Part shown: positions 28,001 through 37,458 of the stretch, piece after piece
How the letters are laid out: each line of letters starts with the position of its first letter
Numbering within the stretch: position 1 is the stretch's first letter
NCBI GenBank assembly: GCA_016704465.1
Contig: JADJAD010000006.1
Location: forward strand, 62,001-126,000
Length of the DNA stretch: 64,000 nucleotides
DNA from: Gemmatimonadota bacterium
Lineage (GTDB): Bacteria; Gemmatimonadota; Gemmatimonadetes; Gemmatimonadales; Gemmatimonadaceae
Reading direction: 5' to 3'
Position numbers and translations under genes: made by a program
The notes under the pieces: model-generated
The model's database searches: none
The model's input: only the letters and a program-made list of their open reading frames with translations
Told to the model about the DNA's origin: nothing

Positions 28001-28169
28001 GCGAGTCGGGTTCCCAGCGGCCGGTGCCGTACGTCAGCGCGCCGGGTCGCCGTGTGGGGGGAGCGCCGGGCGGGGGAACGGTGATAACCTGCGCGGTGGC
28101 GGGCAGCGCGATCACGAGCGATAGGGCGACAGCAAGCCGGTGAGTGAACGATCGGCCAGAATGTCTCAT
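25074..28169 (-). CDS. Exported DUF6067 / glycoside-hydrolase-like protein
   Basis: A large (1031 aa) exported protein. A signal peptide ends ALPATAQ. The N-terminal half is beta-rich (VYVRIPWRRRDLTPEKVGLVVMD and onward). The C-terminal third reads as a TIM barrel: AYIDSAHARGMKAKIYYTVREL, KIDGLYIDDVAFDR, GALIDLHSANQFN. This is the layout of the DUF6067 family of putative glycosidases; the Asp pair in YIDDVAFD is a candidate active site. ATG 28169 (MRHSGRSFTHRL) gives a proper signal. It is read divergently from the nuclease gene. Substrate is unknown. Confidence 0.75.
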   Translation of the reverse strand: MRHSGRSFTHRLAVALSLVIALPATAQVITVPPPGAPPTRRPGALTYGTGRWEPDSLGNHRAVVHVEQGGEAVYVRIPWRRRDLTPEKVGLVVMDAQTQLRVRNVARMEITREYGDLVFQAPSLPGDYYVYYLPYTGTFKSNYPKITYRLPEATADAGWMQRNGLTAQQARFGQWRQLPSASVTGFDAIDDFSRFTPMEYIASRSELDSLRTRYAWAEYFAFAEDRSLSIRMTDDIPRRWAQQGPFQAFTGSAKRGEFYTFQIGLWAHRMAIDSLRYEATSFTRKGGTETIPASAVTAFNLEGIDWSGGRFTRALRVERGKVQPLWFGVDIPASTTPGEYEGDIAFGSSNARERVFRIVLRVDSATVANHGDDDPSLLTRLRWLNSQLAADDGLVPPYTPMTVSGTTIGVLGRSLTVGDDGFPSHIRSYFADGNTTVGTVPHDVLAAPVQLVVRTVSGASMEWTGAAATITKRAPGAVAWSAERRSGPLTMQVRAQMEFEGTTMYRVTLRAAERTSIGDVRLEIPMRPGAAEFMMGLGQKGGRRPAELRWTWDVAKKNQDGAWIGGVGAGLQFTLTDEHYVRPLNTNFYLSKPLVLPSSWGNGGKGGCDISEGAAPTRETAVSVSCYSGARTMEAGDSLRFDFRLMLTPFRTLDTSGQWKTRYFHAFVPVDSIARRGANTVNVHHANRVNPWINYPFIETAQMRAYIDSAHARGMKAKIYYTVRELSNRAPELFALRSLGDEVLSGGPGGGYSWLQEHLGGDYLAAWHVPTNKDAAVVNSGVSRWHNYYVEGLDWLVKHEKIDGLYIDDVAFDRTTMKRVRKVLDRGNPGALIDLHSANQFNPRDGFASSANLYLEHFPFLNRLWFGEYFDYDAPSDYWLVEVSGIPFGLMGEMLEKGGNPWRGMTMGMTARLPWSGDPAPLWKVWDTFGIDRSRMHGWWSARPPVTTGDSLVLATTWTRPGRAMIALGSWHADDRAVRLAIDWKALGLDPARTRLRAPAIENFQVAGTWSASQSITVPGKKGLILIAESR

Positions 28170-28369
28170 GCGTCGAATATGGCGGCCGCAGCCGCAGCGC
28201 GTCAGCCTGCCCAGCCATTCCCGGCACATCGCATCGACGGGCATGGTCGCGGTCGTCGCCAATTCGTTGCTTTCGCATCGCCGTCGCAGGCGATACGATC
28301 TGTCCTGCCGCGCGACCGGTGCGCGGAGACGACTCCTGGCGATACCTCCCACATTCTGATTCCCTCTCG

Positions 28370-31300
28370 ATGCGCGTACGATTTCGCACCACCGCCCTTG
28401 CCCTGCTGGCCGGCGCGCTTGGCGCCTGTGCCGACTCCGGGCCGGTCGCTCCAGCGCTGCTCCTGACGCCAGCACGCGCCACTGCGCAGGCGATTCCCGA
28501 GGTGCGATTCGCCGAGCTGCACTACGACAACGCCGGAACCGACACCGGCGAGGCGATCGAGGTGTCCGGACCCGCCGGGACCGACCTGGCCGGCTGGAGC
28601 GTGGTGCTCTACAACGGGAGTGGTGGCGCCCCGTACACCACGACGCCGCTCACCGGCATCATCGTCGACAGTTGCAACGCACGCGGCGTCGTGGTGCTCA
28701 ACTACCCATCCAACGGCATCCAGAACGGGAGCCCCGACGGCATGGCGCTGGTCGACAACAACGGCGCCGTGGTGGAGTTCCTGTCATACGAAGGGACGTT
28801 TGCCGCAGTGGGCGGACCCGCCGACGGCACCACGTCGATCGACATCGGCGCAAGTGAGGCCGGGAGCGAAGCTGCCGGGCAGTCGCTGGCGCGCGGAAGC
28901 GACGGCAGCTGGAGCGGCCCCGCCGCGAGTACGTTCGGCAGCTGCAATGACAACGGCGCCCCGCCACCGCCGCCGCCACCGGTCACCACGGTGACGATCT
29001 CGCCCAGCGGCGCCACGCTGGCGGTGGGAGGGACGCAGCAGTTCACGGCCGTCGCCACCGACGCGGGGGGCGTCCCGATCCCGGGGACGACCATCACCTG
29101 GTCGTCCGACAACGTGTCGGTCGCGGCGGTCGGCGGCACCGGCCTGGTGACGGCGGTCTCGGTGGGGAACGCAACGATCACGGCCACCGCGCCGAATGGG
29201 GTCCACGCAAGCGTGGCCGTCAGCGTCAACGCGCCCCCGCCGCCCGGTGGCCTCCCCGACACGCGATTCTCCGAGATCCACTACGACAACGCGGGCACTG
29301 ACCAGGGCGAGGCGATCGAGGTGGAAGGGCCCGGCGGCACCGATCTCACGGGCTGGAGCATCGTACTCTACAACGGCAATGGCTGTGGGCAGTACAACAC
29401 CGCCATGCTCTCCGGCACCATCGTCGCGTTGTGTTCGGGGCGCGGGGTCGTCGTGGTGAACTATCCTTCCAACGGGATCCAGAACGGCAACCCCGACGCC
29501 TTTGCGCTGGTCGACGGGGCGGGCCAGGTCGTGGAGTTCCTGTCCTACGGCGGCACCTTTGTCGCGACCGACGGACCGGCCGCCGGGCGCACGTCGGTGG
29601 ACATCGGCGTCGTCGAGACCGGGGCGCCGATCGGGCAGTCGCTGCAGCGCGACGCGGCGGGTGCGTGGCAGCCGCCAGCCACGTCGAGCTTCGGCGCCTG
29701 CAACGGAAGCGGCGGCGGAACCCCGCCCGGCAACTCCATCTCGTTCAGTGGCCGCACGAGCGCTGATCCCGCCCTTCCCATCGGATTCGAGGACCAGCTC
29801 TTCGCCACGGTCCGTGACGGCAGCGGCGTGGTCATCCCGACCACGGTCACCTGGGCGTCCGAGTCGCCGAGCATCGCCAGCATCGACGCCAACGGCGTCG
29901 TCCGGGCATTGGCCGTCGGCACCTTCACGGTGCGCGCCACGGCCGCCGATGGCGTCACCACTGCCACGTACTCGCTCGACACGCAGGTTGCCACGGCGGG
30001 CGGTACGGCGCAGTACGGCAACAACATTGAGTTCGGGCTCCCCGCCGACGGCGATGCGTCCGACGACCTCCTCGTCGCACGCGCCGAGTTCACGGCGTCG
30101 TGGAACCCGCAGCGCGGCACCCCCAACTGGGTGAGCTACAACCTCGAGGCCTCGCACATCGGCAGCCAGGATCGCTGCGACTGCTTCACCTTCGACCCCG
30201 CGCTCCCGGCGGCGCTTCCGCGCTACACCACCGCCGACTACACCGGGGCCGGGGCGTTCGCCGGGTACGGGATCGACCGCGGCCATCTGGCGCGCTCGTT
30301 CGATCGCAGCACCGGGCTGCTCGACAACGCCAACAGCTTCTACTTCTCCAACATCATCCCGCAGGCCGCCGACAACAACCAGGGGCCGTGGGCCGCGCTG
30401 GAGAACTTCATCGGCGACGAGGCGCGCTTCCAGAACAAGGAGGTCTACGTCATGGCCGGCGTGGCCGGCAACAAGGGGTCGGTCAAGGGCGAGGGGAAGA
30501 TCACGATCCCGGCCTACACGTGGAAAGTTGCCGTCTTCATGCCCCGCAACCAGGGACTCCCCCAGGTCGACGACATCGGCGACCTGACGGCGCTCGCCAT
30601 CGTGATGCCCAACGAGCCGGGGATCCGCAACGTCCCGTGGCAGTCGTACGAGGTCACAGTCGACTCCGTGGAGGCGCTGAGCGGCTACAACCTGCTCGAC
30701 CTGCTCCCCGACCCGATCGAGATCGCCCTCGAGAGCCGGAGCGCGCCGCCGAGTGCCGTGGTCGATGGCCCCTACAACTCGACAGAAGGGGCGAACGTGA
30801 CGATGAGCGCTGCCGGATCGAGCGATCCGGACGGCGATGCGCTCACGTACACGTGGAGCTTTGGCGACGGGACCTTCGGGAGCGGGGTCACCGCGTCGCA
30901 CCCATACTCGCAGGACGGGAGCTACACCGTGCAGCTCACGGTCACCGATGCACGGGGACTGTCGACGACGGTCTCCACCACCGCGACGGTGACCAACGTC
31001 GCGCCGGCCATCGCACCGTTCCCGACCCTTACACTCTTCTCGCGCGAATCCGGGACGCTCAGCGGTTCCTTCACCGATCCCGGCCAGGACCCATGGAGCG
31101 CCACGGTCGACTACGGCGACGGAGCGGGCGTGCAGCCGCTCTCGCTCATCGGCGGCACCTTCACGCTCTCCCCCTCGTACCCACGCCCGGGGAGCTACAC
31201 CATGACGGTCACCGTCGCCGACGACGACGTCACCACGTCGCGCAGCGTGACGGTCGAGGTGCTGAACATCGTTGGTGGCATGCAGCTCGCGCTGTCCGAG

Positions 31301-31540
31301 CTGCGGCTCGTCTACCTCGATGGACGGATCGCATCGGGCGTGTACAACCCCTTGCGCGGCTTCCTGACCGGGGCGCTGGCCTCAGCGCAGGCCGCCCAGC
31401 TCCTTGAGACGGTCCGCCAACTGCACACCTTCCGGACGCGCCTCGGCGCGTTCGAGGCGGCCGGACAGATTTCTGCCGCGGACGCTGCCGCCTTGCGGTC
31501 GCTCATCGATCGAATCCTCGCCTCGATTCAACTGGGCTGA
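28370..31540 (+). CDS. Secreted multidomain DNA/RNA non-specific endonuclease
   Basis: 1056 residues with lipoprotein-like N-terminus GALGACADSG. Modules in order: lamin-tail-like domain 1 (about 44-190), Pro-rich linker, Big2-like (205-290), lamin-tail-like domain 2 (297-447), Big-like (456-543), NUC nuclease (550-790), PKD-type repeats (791-967) and a helical C-terminus. The nuclease has GIDRGHLARS near residue 636, holding the DRGH catalytic His, and NSFYFSNIIPQ. The two lamin-tail-like modules are close copies (ELHYDNAGTD, NYPSNGIQNG), so one arose by duplication. Likely a surface or extracellular nuclease for nutrient DNA; a toxin role is not indicated by neighbours. Confidence 0.85.
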   Translation: MRVRFRTTALALLAGALGACADSGPVAPALLLTPARATAQAIPEVRFAELHYDNAGTDTGEAIEVSGPAGTDLAGWSVVLYNGSGGAPYTTTPLTGIIVDSCNARGVVVLNYPSNGIQNGSPDGMALVDNNGAVVEFLSYEGTFAAVGGPADGTTSIDIGASEAGSEAAGQSLARGSDGSWSGPAASTFGSCNDNGAPPPPPPPVTTVTISPSGATLAVGGTQQFTAVATDAGGVPIPGTTITWSSDNVSVAAVGGTGLVTAVSVGNATITATAPNGVHASVAVSVNAPPPPGGLPDTRFSEIHYDNAGTDQGEAIEVEGPGGTDLTGWSIVLYNGNGCGQYNTAMLSGTIVALCSGRGVVVVNYPSNGIQNGNPDAFALVDGAGQVVEFLSYGGTFVATDGPAAGRTSVDIGVVETGAPIGQSLQRDAAGAWQPPATSSFGACNGSGGGTPPGNSISFSGRTSADPALPIGFEDQLFATVRDGSGVVIPTTVTWASESPSIASIDANGVVRALAVGTFTVRATAADGVTTATYSLDTQVATAGGTAQYGNNIEFGLPADGDASDDLLVARAEFTASWNPQRGTPNWVSYNLEASHIGSQDRCDCFTFDPALPAALPRYTTADYTGAGAFAGYGIDRGHLARSFDRSTGLLDNANSFYFSNIIPQAADNNQGPWAALENFIGDEARFQNKEVYVMAGVAGNKGSVKGEGKITIPAYTWKVAVFMPRNQGLPQVDDIGDLTALAIVMPNEPGIRNVPWQSYEVTVDSVEALSGYNLLDLLPDPIEIALESRSAPPSAVVDGPYNSTEGANVTMSAAGSSDPDGDALTYTWSFGDGTFGSGVTASHPYSQDGSYTVQLTVTDARGLSTTVSTTATVTNVAPAIAPFPTLTLFSRESGTLSGSFTDPGQDPWSATVDYGDGAGVQPLSLIGGTFTLSPSYPRPGSYTMTVTVADDDVTTSRSVTVEVLNIVGGMQLALSELRLVYLDGRIASGVYNPLRGFLTGALASAQAAQLLETVRQLHTFRTRLGAFEAAGQISAADAAALRSLIDRILASIQLG

Positions 31541-31556
31541 TACCCAGGCTGCGCCT

Positions 31557-31594
31557 CGTCCCCCCCGCGCCGGGCAACCGGCGCGGGGGGGACG
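31557..31594. terminator. Perfect 17-bp GC hairpin downstream of nuclease gene
   Basis: The arms 31557-31573 and 31578-31594 (CGTCCCCCCCGCGCCGG and its complement) are perfect, with the loop GCAA, a stable GNRA tetraloop. It starts 17 nt after the stop. Confidence 0.88.
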
Positions 31595-31737
31595 TGCGTT
31601 CGGGGAGGCCGCCAATCGCCGGAGCCCCGCACCCTCATCAACCGGGCTCCACGGCTGGCCGCGCCCCTCGCGCCGCGCCCGCACCCTTGCGTCCGCACCC
31701 TTGCGTCCGCCCCCTCGCTCCGTTGAGCATTCACAGG

Positions 31738-34700
31738 ATGAAGTCCCGTGCTCCCGGCGCCCTGCCCGTCCCCCGCACCTCCCCGAGCGACTCTGTGATG
31801 TCCGTCTCCCACCTGTTCCGCGCCTTCGTGATGCTGGCGACGTCCATCGCCACCATCCTCGTCTCGTCGCCGGCCGGCGCCCAGCGCCAGCGCTCGGCGC
31901 CGCCGTCCTCGGCCAGCGCGACGCCCCCTTACAACCCGGCCCTCTACACCGACCCCTCTGCCACCAACCCCGCCTTCAAGGCGCTGCGCTGGCGCCTCGT
32001 CGGCCCCTACCGCGGCGGTCGAGTGGACGCGGTGGCCGGCGACCCGACCAAGCCGCTGGTGCATTACTTCGGCGCGGTCAACGGCGGGGTCTGGAAGACC
32101 ACCAACGCCGGGATGTCGTGGGACAACATCACCGACGGCACGAGTGACATCTCGTCGGTGGGCGCGATTACCGTGGCCCCGTCCGACCCCAACGTGATCT
32201 ACGTCGGGACCGGCGAGTCGCAGCTGCGCGAGGACCTGACCTACGGCACCGGCGTGTATCGCTCCACCGACGGCGGCGAGCACTGGCAGCACCTCGGCCT
32301 GGTCGAGACCCACCAGGTCACCACCATCCGCGTGCACCCCGATAACCCCGACGTGGCCTACGTCGCGGCGATCGGGCACGCCTTCGGTCCCAATCCCGAG
32401 CGCGGGGTCTTCCGCACCATGGACGGCGGCAAGTCGTGGAAGAAGATCCTCTTCCTCGACGACTCGACGGGCGCGACCGACCTCTCGCTCGACCCGACCA
32501 ACCCGCGCATCATGTACGCGAGCATGTGGAAGTTCCAGCGCTCGCCGTGGGGAATGGACGCCGGCGGTGGCAAGTCCGGGCTGTGGAAGTCCATCGACGG
32601 TGGCGACACCTGGACCGACCTGTCCACCAACCGCGGCATGCCGAAGGGGCCGCTCGGCAAGATCGGCGTCGCCGTCTCGCCCGCCAACCCGCGCCGCATC
32701 TACGCCTCGGTCGAGGCCAAGGACACGTTAGGCGGGATCTTCCGCTCCGACGACGGCGGCGACACGTGGAGCCGCACCAACGGCGAGCAGAAGTTCCAGG
32801 TGCGCCCTTGGTACTACTCCGCCGTGACCGCCGACCCGAAGAACGAGAACGTGGTCTACGTCATGAACCTGCAGGTGTGGAAGTCGATCGACGGCGGCAA
32901 GACCTTCTCGCGGCTGCGCGTCCCCCACGGCGACACGCACATCATGTGGGTCGACCCGAACAACCCCGACCGCCTCATGAACGGCAACGACGGTGGCGGC
33001 ACGGTCTCGCTCGACGCGGGCAAGAGCTGGTCGTCCATCTACAACCAGCCCACCTCGCAGTTCTATCACGTCATCACCGACAACCAGTGGCCGTACCGGC
33101 TGTACGGCGCCCAGCAGGACAACTCGGCGATCACGATCGCCTCGCGCTCCGACTTCGGCTCGATCACCGAGCGCGACTGGTGGTCGGTGGCCGGGTGCGA
33201 GAACGCCCACATCGCCATCGATCCGCGCAACCCGAACATCACCTACGGCGGCTGCTACACCGGCATGCTCATGCGGCACGACAACCGCACGCAGCAGACG
33301 CGCGACATCGCCGTGTGGCTCAACAACTACGACGGCATGCCGGTCAGCGACGTGCCGAACCGCTTCCAGTGGACCTTCCCGGTCATGCTCTCGCCGCACG
33401 ACCCGACGATCCTGTACACCGCCTCGCAGAACGTCTGGCGCTCGACCAACGAGGGGCGCAGCTGGGAGAAGATCTCGCCCGACCTGTCGTATGCGGACCC
33501 CGCCACCATGGGGCCCACCGGCGGGCCAGTGCACAAGGACATGACCGGGACCGAGTGGTACGCGACGATCTACGCGCTGGCCGAGTCGCCGCGCAGCAAG
33601 GGGCTGTTGTGGGCCGGCTCGGACGATGGGCGCGTGCACGTGACCCGTGACGGCGGTGGGTCGTGGACCGACGTGACACCGAAGGGCATGGTGAAGCACA
33701 CCCGCGTGACCGGGATCGAGCCGTCGCCGCACGACCCGGCCGTCGCCTACCTCGCGGCGACGCGCTATCAGCTCGACGACTTCCGCCCGTACTTCTACAA
33801 GACGACCGACTACGGGGCCACCTGGACCCGCATCGACGACGGGATCGCGATGGGGGCGTACGCGCGCTCCATCCGCGAGGACCCGGTCCGGCGCGGCCTG
33901 CTGTTCGCCGCCACCGAGACCGGCGTCTGGGTGTCATTCAACGACGGCGCGCGCTGGGAAACGCTGCAGCCCAACCTCCCGCGTGCGAGCGTGCGCGCCC
34001 TGCGCGTGCAGGGGAACGACATCGTCGTCGCCACGCACGGCCGCTCCTTCTGGGCGCTGGACGACATTGCCAGTCTCCGCCAGCTGCAGGATTCGGTGAC
34101 GGCCAAGGCGTTGCACCTGTTCCAGCCGTCGCCTGCGTGGCGCTTCGCGGGCGGACGCAGCGGCGGGCGCGGGCAGGCCGGAGAAAACCCGTACGATGGC
34201 GTGCTCGTGGACTACTGGGTCGGCCGCACCGCTCCCGCGTCGCTGACCGTGGAGTTCGTCGACCCGCGTGGCACCGTCGTGCGGACCTTCGCCAACGCCA
34301 AGGCCGCGCCGGCCGACTCGGGGGCGCCGAAGCCCCGCGTCGACTCGCTGGCCTATTTCGCCGCCGACTCGCTCGTCTCGCTCCGCCCGGGTACGAACCG
34401 CTTCTTCTGGAACCTGCGCTACCCCGACGCCAAGTCGCTCAAGACGGTGGTCAATGACATGGGGACGCTCGCGGGGCCGACGGTGGTCCCGGGGGACTAT
34501 CAGGTGCGGCTCATCGCCGGGAGCGACACGCTCGCGCGCAGCTTTGCCGTCAAGCTCGACCCGCGACTCGACGCCACGACCGCCGACCTGCAGTTGGCCT
34601 TCGACCTGGGGATGAAGGTGCGCGGGCGCATCGGCGACATCGTGGATGCCTTCGGCCGCATCGAGGACCTGCAGGGGCAGATCGACATCCGGGTGCAGCA

Positions 34701-35064
34701 GTCGGCCGAGCAGGCGTACGCCGAGCGCGTGAAGGAGGCGTCGAAGCCGGTACGCGAACAGCTGGAGGTTGTGCGCACCGAGCTGGTGGACTGGTACAAC
34801 CACGACGACCAGGCCACGCTCCACTTCCCGATCAAGCTGTACAACATGATGCTCTCGCTCAACTCGCAGGTGCTCGGCCAGGATGCGGCCCCCACCCGGC
34901 AGCACGGCGAGATCCTCAACGAACTGGGCGGCAAGGTCGACGTGCAGCTGCAGCGCCTGCAGCAGCTCGAGGCGAACGAGATCAAGGCGCTGAATGCGCT
35001 GCTGCAGGAACTCGGACTGCCGCAGATCTTCGTGCCGCCCAGCACCGTCAAGACGATCTCCTGA
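31738..35064 (+). CDS. VPS10/sortilin-like BNR-repeat propeller protein
   Basis: About 1108 residues, exported (signal VSSPAGAQ). The body is a BNR/sialidase-type propeller with many Asp-box units: TTNAGMSWDN, STDGGEHWQH, TMDGGKSWKK, SIDGGDTWTD, SDDGGDTWSR, SIDGGKTFSR, TRDGGGSWTD. Similar proteins are annotated as glycosyl hydrolases or VPS10 proteins, but enzymatic activity is not established. The C-terminal part (about 820-1108) has an Ig-like region, then a helical tail with IRVQQSAEQAYAERVKEA. ATG 31738 is listed; ATG 31798 (MSVSHLFRAF) gives a shorter, more typical signal peptide and may be the true start. Confidence 0.82.
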   Translation: MKSRAPGALPVPRTSPSDSVMSVSHLFRAFVMLATSIATILVSSPAGAQRQRSAPPSSASATPPYNPALYTDPSATNPAFKALRWRLVGPYRGGRVDAVAGDPTKPLVHYFGAVNGGVWKTTNAGMSWDNITDGTSDISSVGAITVAPSDPNVIYVGTGESQLREDLTYGTGVYRSTDGGEHWQHLGLVETHQVTTIRVHPDNPDVAYVAAIGHAFGPNPERGVFRTMDGGKSWKKILFLDDSTGATDLSLDPTNPRIMYASMWKFQRSPWGMDAGGGKSGLWKSIDGGDTWTDLSTNRGMPKGPLGKIGVAVSPANPRRIYASVEAKDTLGGIFRSDDGGDTWSRTNGEQKFQVRPWYYSAVTADPKNENVVYVMNLQVWKSIDGGKTFSRLRVPHGDTHIMWVDPNNPDRLMNGNDGGGTVSLDAGKSWSSIYNQPTSQFYHVITDNQWPYRLYGAQQDNSAITIASRSDFGSITERDWWSVAGCENAHIAIDPRNPNITYGGCYTGMLMRHDNRTQQTRDIAVWLNNYDGMPVSDVPNRFQWTFPVMLSPHDPTILYTASQNVWRSTNEGRSWEKISPDLSYADPATMGPTGGPVHKDMTGTEWYATIYALAESPRSKGLLWAGSDDGRVHVTRDGGGSWTDVTPKGMVKHTRVTGIEPSPHDPAVAYLAATRYQLDDFRPYFYKTTDYGATWTRIDDGIAMGAYARSIREDPVRRGLLFAATETGVWVSFNDGARWETLQPNLPRASVRALRVQGNDIVVATHGRSFWALDDIASLRQLQDSVTAKALHLFQPSPAWRFAGGRSGGRGQAGENPYDGVLVDYWVGRTAPASLTVEFVDPRGTVVRTFANAKAAPADSGAPKPRVDSLAYFAADSLVSLRPGTNRFFWNLRYPDAKSLKTVVNDMGTLAGPTVVPGDYQVRLIAGSDTLARSFAVKLDPRLDATTADLQLAFDLGMKVRGRIGDIVDAFGRIEDLQGQIDIRVQQSAEQAYAERVKEASKPVREQLEVVRTELVDWYNHDDQATLHFPIKLYNMMLSLNSQVLGQDAAPTRQHGEILNELGGKVDVQLQRLQQLEANEIKALNALLQELGLPQIFVPPSTVKTIS

Positions 35065-35068
35065 CGCC

Positions 35069-36700
35069 CTACAGCCCGGCCGTGCCTCGGCGTTCCTCGA
35101 GCACGGCCTCGAACAGGGGGACGAGCGTGGGGTCGAAGTGCGTGCCGGCGTCGCCGCGCAGGATCTCGATCGCGCGCTCGTGCGGGACGCCCGCCTTGTA
35201 GCTGCGCGCGGTCGTGAGGGCATCGTATGCGTCGGCGAGGCCGAGGATCCGTGCCACCAGCGGAATGGCCTCGCCGGCAAGGCCGTGCGGATACCCCGAG
35301 CCGTCCCACTTTTCGTGGTGCGAGAGGATGACCGGGACGACGTCCTCTGGGAAATCGACCTCCTTGAGCAGCTCGACCCCGGCCTCGGGATGCGAACGCA
35401 TCAGCGCCCATTCCTCGGCGCTCAGGCGACCGGGTTTGTTGAGGATCTCGGCCGGGATGTCGATCTTGCCGACGTCGTGCAACAGCGCGCCGACCCGGAA
35501 CCAGAACATCCGGCGCGGCTCGATCCCGGCGCGCTGCGCCACGGCACAGGCCAGGTCGGCCACGCGCAGGCAATGCCCCTGCGTGTACGCGTCCTTCGAT
35601 TCGATCGATTCGCCCCACCGCCGCACCATGTCGAGGAAGCCGTCCTCGAGCCGGCTGGCCCGCCGGTCCAGGTCCACGAGGTCGCGGCGTGCGCGCAGTT
35701 GCTCGAACAGGCGGTGCGAGCGGTTGATCGACTGCACGGTCTCGCGGTAGCGCCCCTGCTGCGCGAGCAGTTCGGCGAGTTCGCGCGCCAGCTCGGCCTG
35801 TAGCAGGACATCCTGCCGCAGCGAGGCCTGCGCCGCGCCTAACGTGAACTCGGCCTCGGCCTCGACCATGCGCCCCCGCTCGCGCGCGATGATCCCTCGA
35901 TGCTTGCGCAGCTCGGCCGCGGCGCCCGCATCGCCCAGCGCCTGCGCCAGCGGGAGGGCGCGCCCGCAGACGGACTCGGCGTCGTCCACGCGGCCTCGGG
36001 AGAGCGCCAGCTCGGCCATGTTGCACATCACGAGCAGGTGCGCCGCGCGATCGCCCTCGCGTTCGGCCACGGCCGACGCCTGTCGATACGCGGCGTCGGC
36101 CTCGTCCCACTTCCCCATGTCCGTGTACAGCATGCCGAGGTTGTTGAGCGCCCCGCACACCTCCCGCGACATGGCCAGCCCTTCGTACGCGGTCAGGCTC
36201 TCGCGATAGTGCGCGAGCGCACGCGTGAGGTCGCCGCGCACGTTGGCCACGATGCCGCGGTTCTGGGCCGTCATCGCCGTGAGGCGCACGTCGCCCGCGC
36301 GTGCCCCCAACCGGTGTGCCTCCACGTACAGCTCGTCGGCCAGGTCGAGGTCGCCGCGCTGCCAGAAGATCACCGCCCTGATGTTCAGCGCTCGCCCGTG
36401 CGCGGCATCGAGTCCGGAGAGCGCGGACACCTGCGTGGCCACCTCGAGGCAGTCCAGCGCCGCCTCGGAGTCTCCATCGAGCTGCCAGGTGCGCGCAATG
36501 CCACAGAGCGCATCGGCCACGAGCGATGGCTCGAGGCCAGGATATCGGCAGCGTAGCGACTGCTCGTACAGCGAGCGGGCGAGTGCGCGATGACCGGACC
36601 GTTCCTCGCGTTCGGCACGCCCGACCATGTCCCGCGCCTCGTCGTGCGCGGGGGGGGCAGCGGTGGAATCACCGCGGGCGAGGTAGGGATCGGCCGACAT
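35069..36700 (-). CDS. TPR protein with C-terminal HD-GYP phosphodiesterase domain
   Basis: 543 residues. The N-terminal 320 residues are TPR-type helices (ALNNLGMLYTDMGKWDEADAAY). The C-terminus is an HD-GYP domain with HCLRVADLA, LLHDVGKIDIP, and HHEKWDGSGYP with GLAGEAIPLVARIL. All signature metal and substrate residues, including the GYP, are present, so it should hydrolyse cyclic-di-GMP or a related dinucleotide. No receiver or membrane segment is present. Input is thus probably by protein contact through the TPRs. ATG 36700 is the start. Its stop lies 5 nt from the stop of the convergent upstream gene. Confidence 0.9.
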   Translation of the reverse strand: MSADPYLARGDSTAAPPAHDEARDMVGRAEREERSGHRALARSLYEQSLRCRYPGLEPSLVADALCGIARTWQLDGDSEAALDCLEVATQVSALSGLDAAHGRALNIRAVIFWQRGDLDLADELYVEAHRLGARAGDVRLTAMTAQNRGIVANVRGDLTRALAHYRESLTAYEGLAMSREVCGALNNLGMLYTDMGKWDEADAAYRQASAVAEREGDRAAHLLVMCNMAELALSRGRVDDAESVCGRALPLAQALGDAGAAAELRKHRGIIARERGRMVEAEAEFTLGAAQASLRQDVLLQAELARELAELLAQQGRYRETVQSINRSHRLFEQLRARRDLVDLDRRASRLEDGFLDMVRRWGESIESKDAYTQGHCLRVADLACAVAQRAGIEPRRMFWFRVGALLHDVGKIDIPAEILNKPGRLSAEEWALMRSHPEAGVELLKEVDFPEDVVPVILSHHEKWDGSGYPHGLAGEAIPLVARILGLADAYDALTTARSYKAGVPHERAIEILRGDAGTHFDPTLVPLFEAVLEERRGTAGL

Positions 36701-36799
36701 GATAGTAAACGGAGACGAGCGGAAAACTGTTCATGTTACCCCGCCCGAGGAATCGAGCGGACCGCCGGAGGGTGCGCGCTCCGGCGCCCTCAACCGGCC

Positions 36800-36829
36800 G
36801 AGGCGACGTGTCCGTGGACACGCCGCCTC
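36800..36829 (-). terminator. 14-bp hairpin downstream of lipoprotein gene
   Basis: GAGGCGACGTGTCC (36800-36813) pairs with GGACACGCCGCCTC (36816-36829) with a single mismatch. It lies 35 nt past the stop of the gene ending at 36865 and upstream of the HD-GYP start. Confidence 0.65.
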
Positions 36830-36864
36830 GTCTGTGCTGGCGGCCCCTGCCCAGCGTCCGGGTC

Positions 36865-37458
36865 CTACCAGGCGACGATATAGCCTGAGAAGTGCTCGAT
36901 GTTCCAGTGAAACGTGTTGCCTCGCGGATCGGTCCGCCCGGCGATCAACTCCGACACGAGAGCGCCCAGCGAGCTCGCGCTGAGTTGCGCACGGTCGGCG
37001 AAGTAGCCCGCCTTGAGTGCGGCGCGCACCAGCGGCTGGCGCGTCACGCGCAGCTCCTGGACGGCGCCGAGGGGGCGAAGGAAGACCGTGCCGTGCGGTT
37101 CGAACTCGTAGGCGACCTGCGCACCTCGGAGGGCGGTCACGGAGAATCGGGTATCGACGGCGACCGCGCCGCGCGGCACGGTGACGGAGAAGCCAGCCGC
37201 GGGGACGCCGATCGTTCCACCGTCGGGACCGATGGTCGCCTCGACACGCACGTCACGCGCGAGCGGCAGCTTCCGCTGCAGCGGCTGCAACGTCGTCAGC
37301 GGGCCAAGGAGCGTTCCACCAACCGTGAGGGGCAGTTCGACTACGCTGGCCGCAGGTGCAGACGGCGCAGCGACAAACGCCGTCGGGTCGGTAGTACAGG
37401 CGGCGAGCAACACGGCAACTGCGAGTTGCGCGGCAGCCTTGATCTTTGTGCGTGACAT
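36865..37458 (-). CDS. Lipoprotein with ZU5-like domain
   Basis: 197 residues. The lipobox AVLLAAC (mature Cys followed by TTDP) predicts lipidation, probably in the outer membrane as +2 is Thr. A ZU5-like segment follows: IGPDGGTIGVPAAGFSVTVP then RGAVAVDTRFSVTAL. These domains serve protein-protein contacts, and in bacteria they are usually in surface lipoproteins of unknown role. The C-terminus ends NIEHFSGYIVAW, where HFSGY is typical of this bacterial group. ATG 37458 is chosen to place the lipobox at the N-terminus. Confidence 0.72.
   Translation of the reverse strand: MSRTKIKAAAQLAVAVLLAACTTDPTAFVAAPSAPAASVVELPLTVGGTLLGPLTTLQPLQRKLPLARDVRVEATIGPDGGTIGVPAAGFSVTVPRGAVAVDTRFSVTALRGAQVAYEFEPHGTVFLRPLGAVQELRVTRQPLVRAALKAGYFADRAQLSASSLGALVSELIAGRTDPRGNTFHWNIEHFSGYIVAW

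Noticed and set aside
28784..30901. Long (705-codon) antisense frame opposite the nuclease gene
   Set aside because: It is a GC-rich shadow with Arg/Gly/Asp-biased composition; the + strand has clear domains over the same span.
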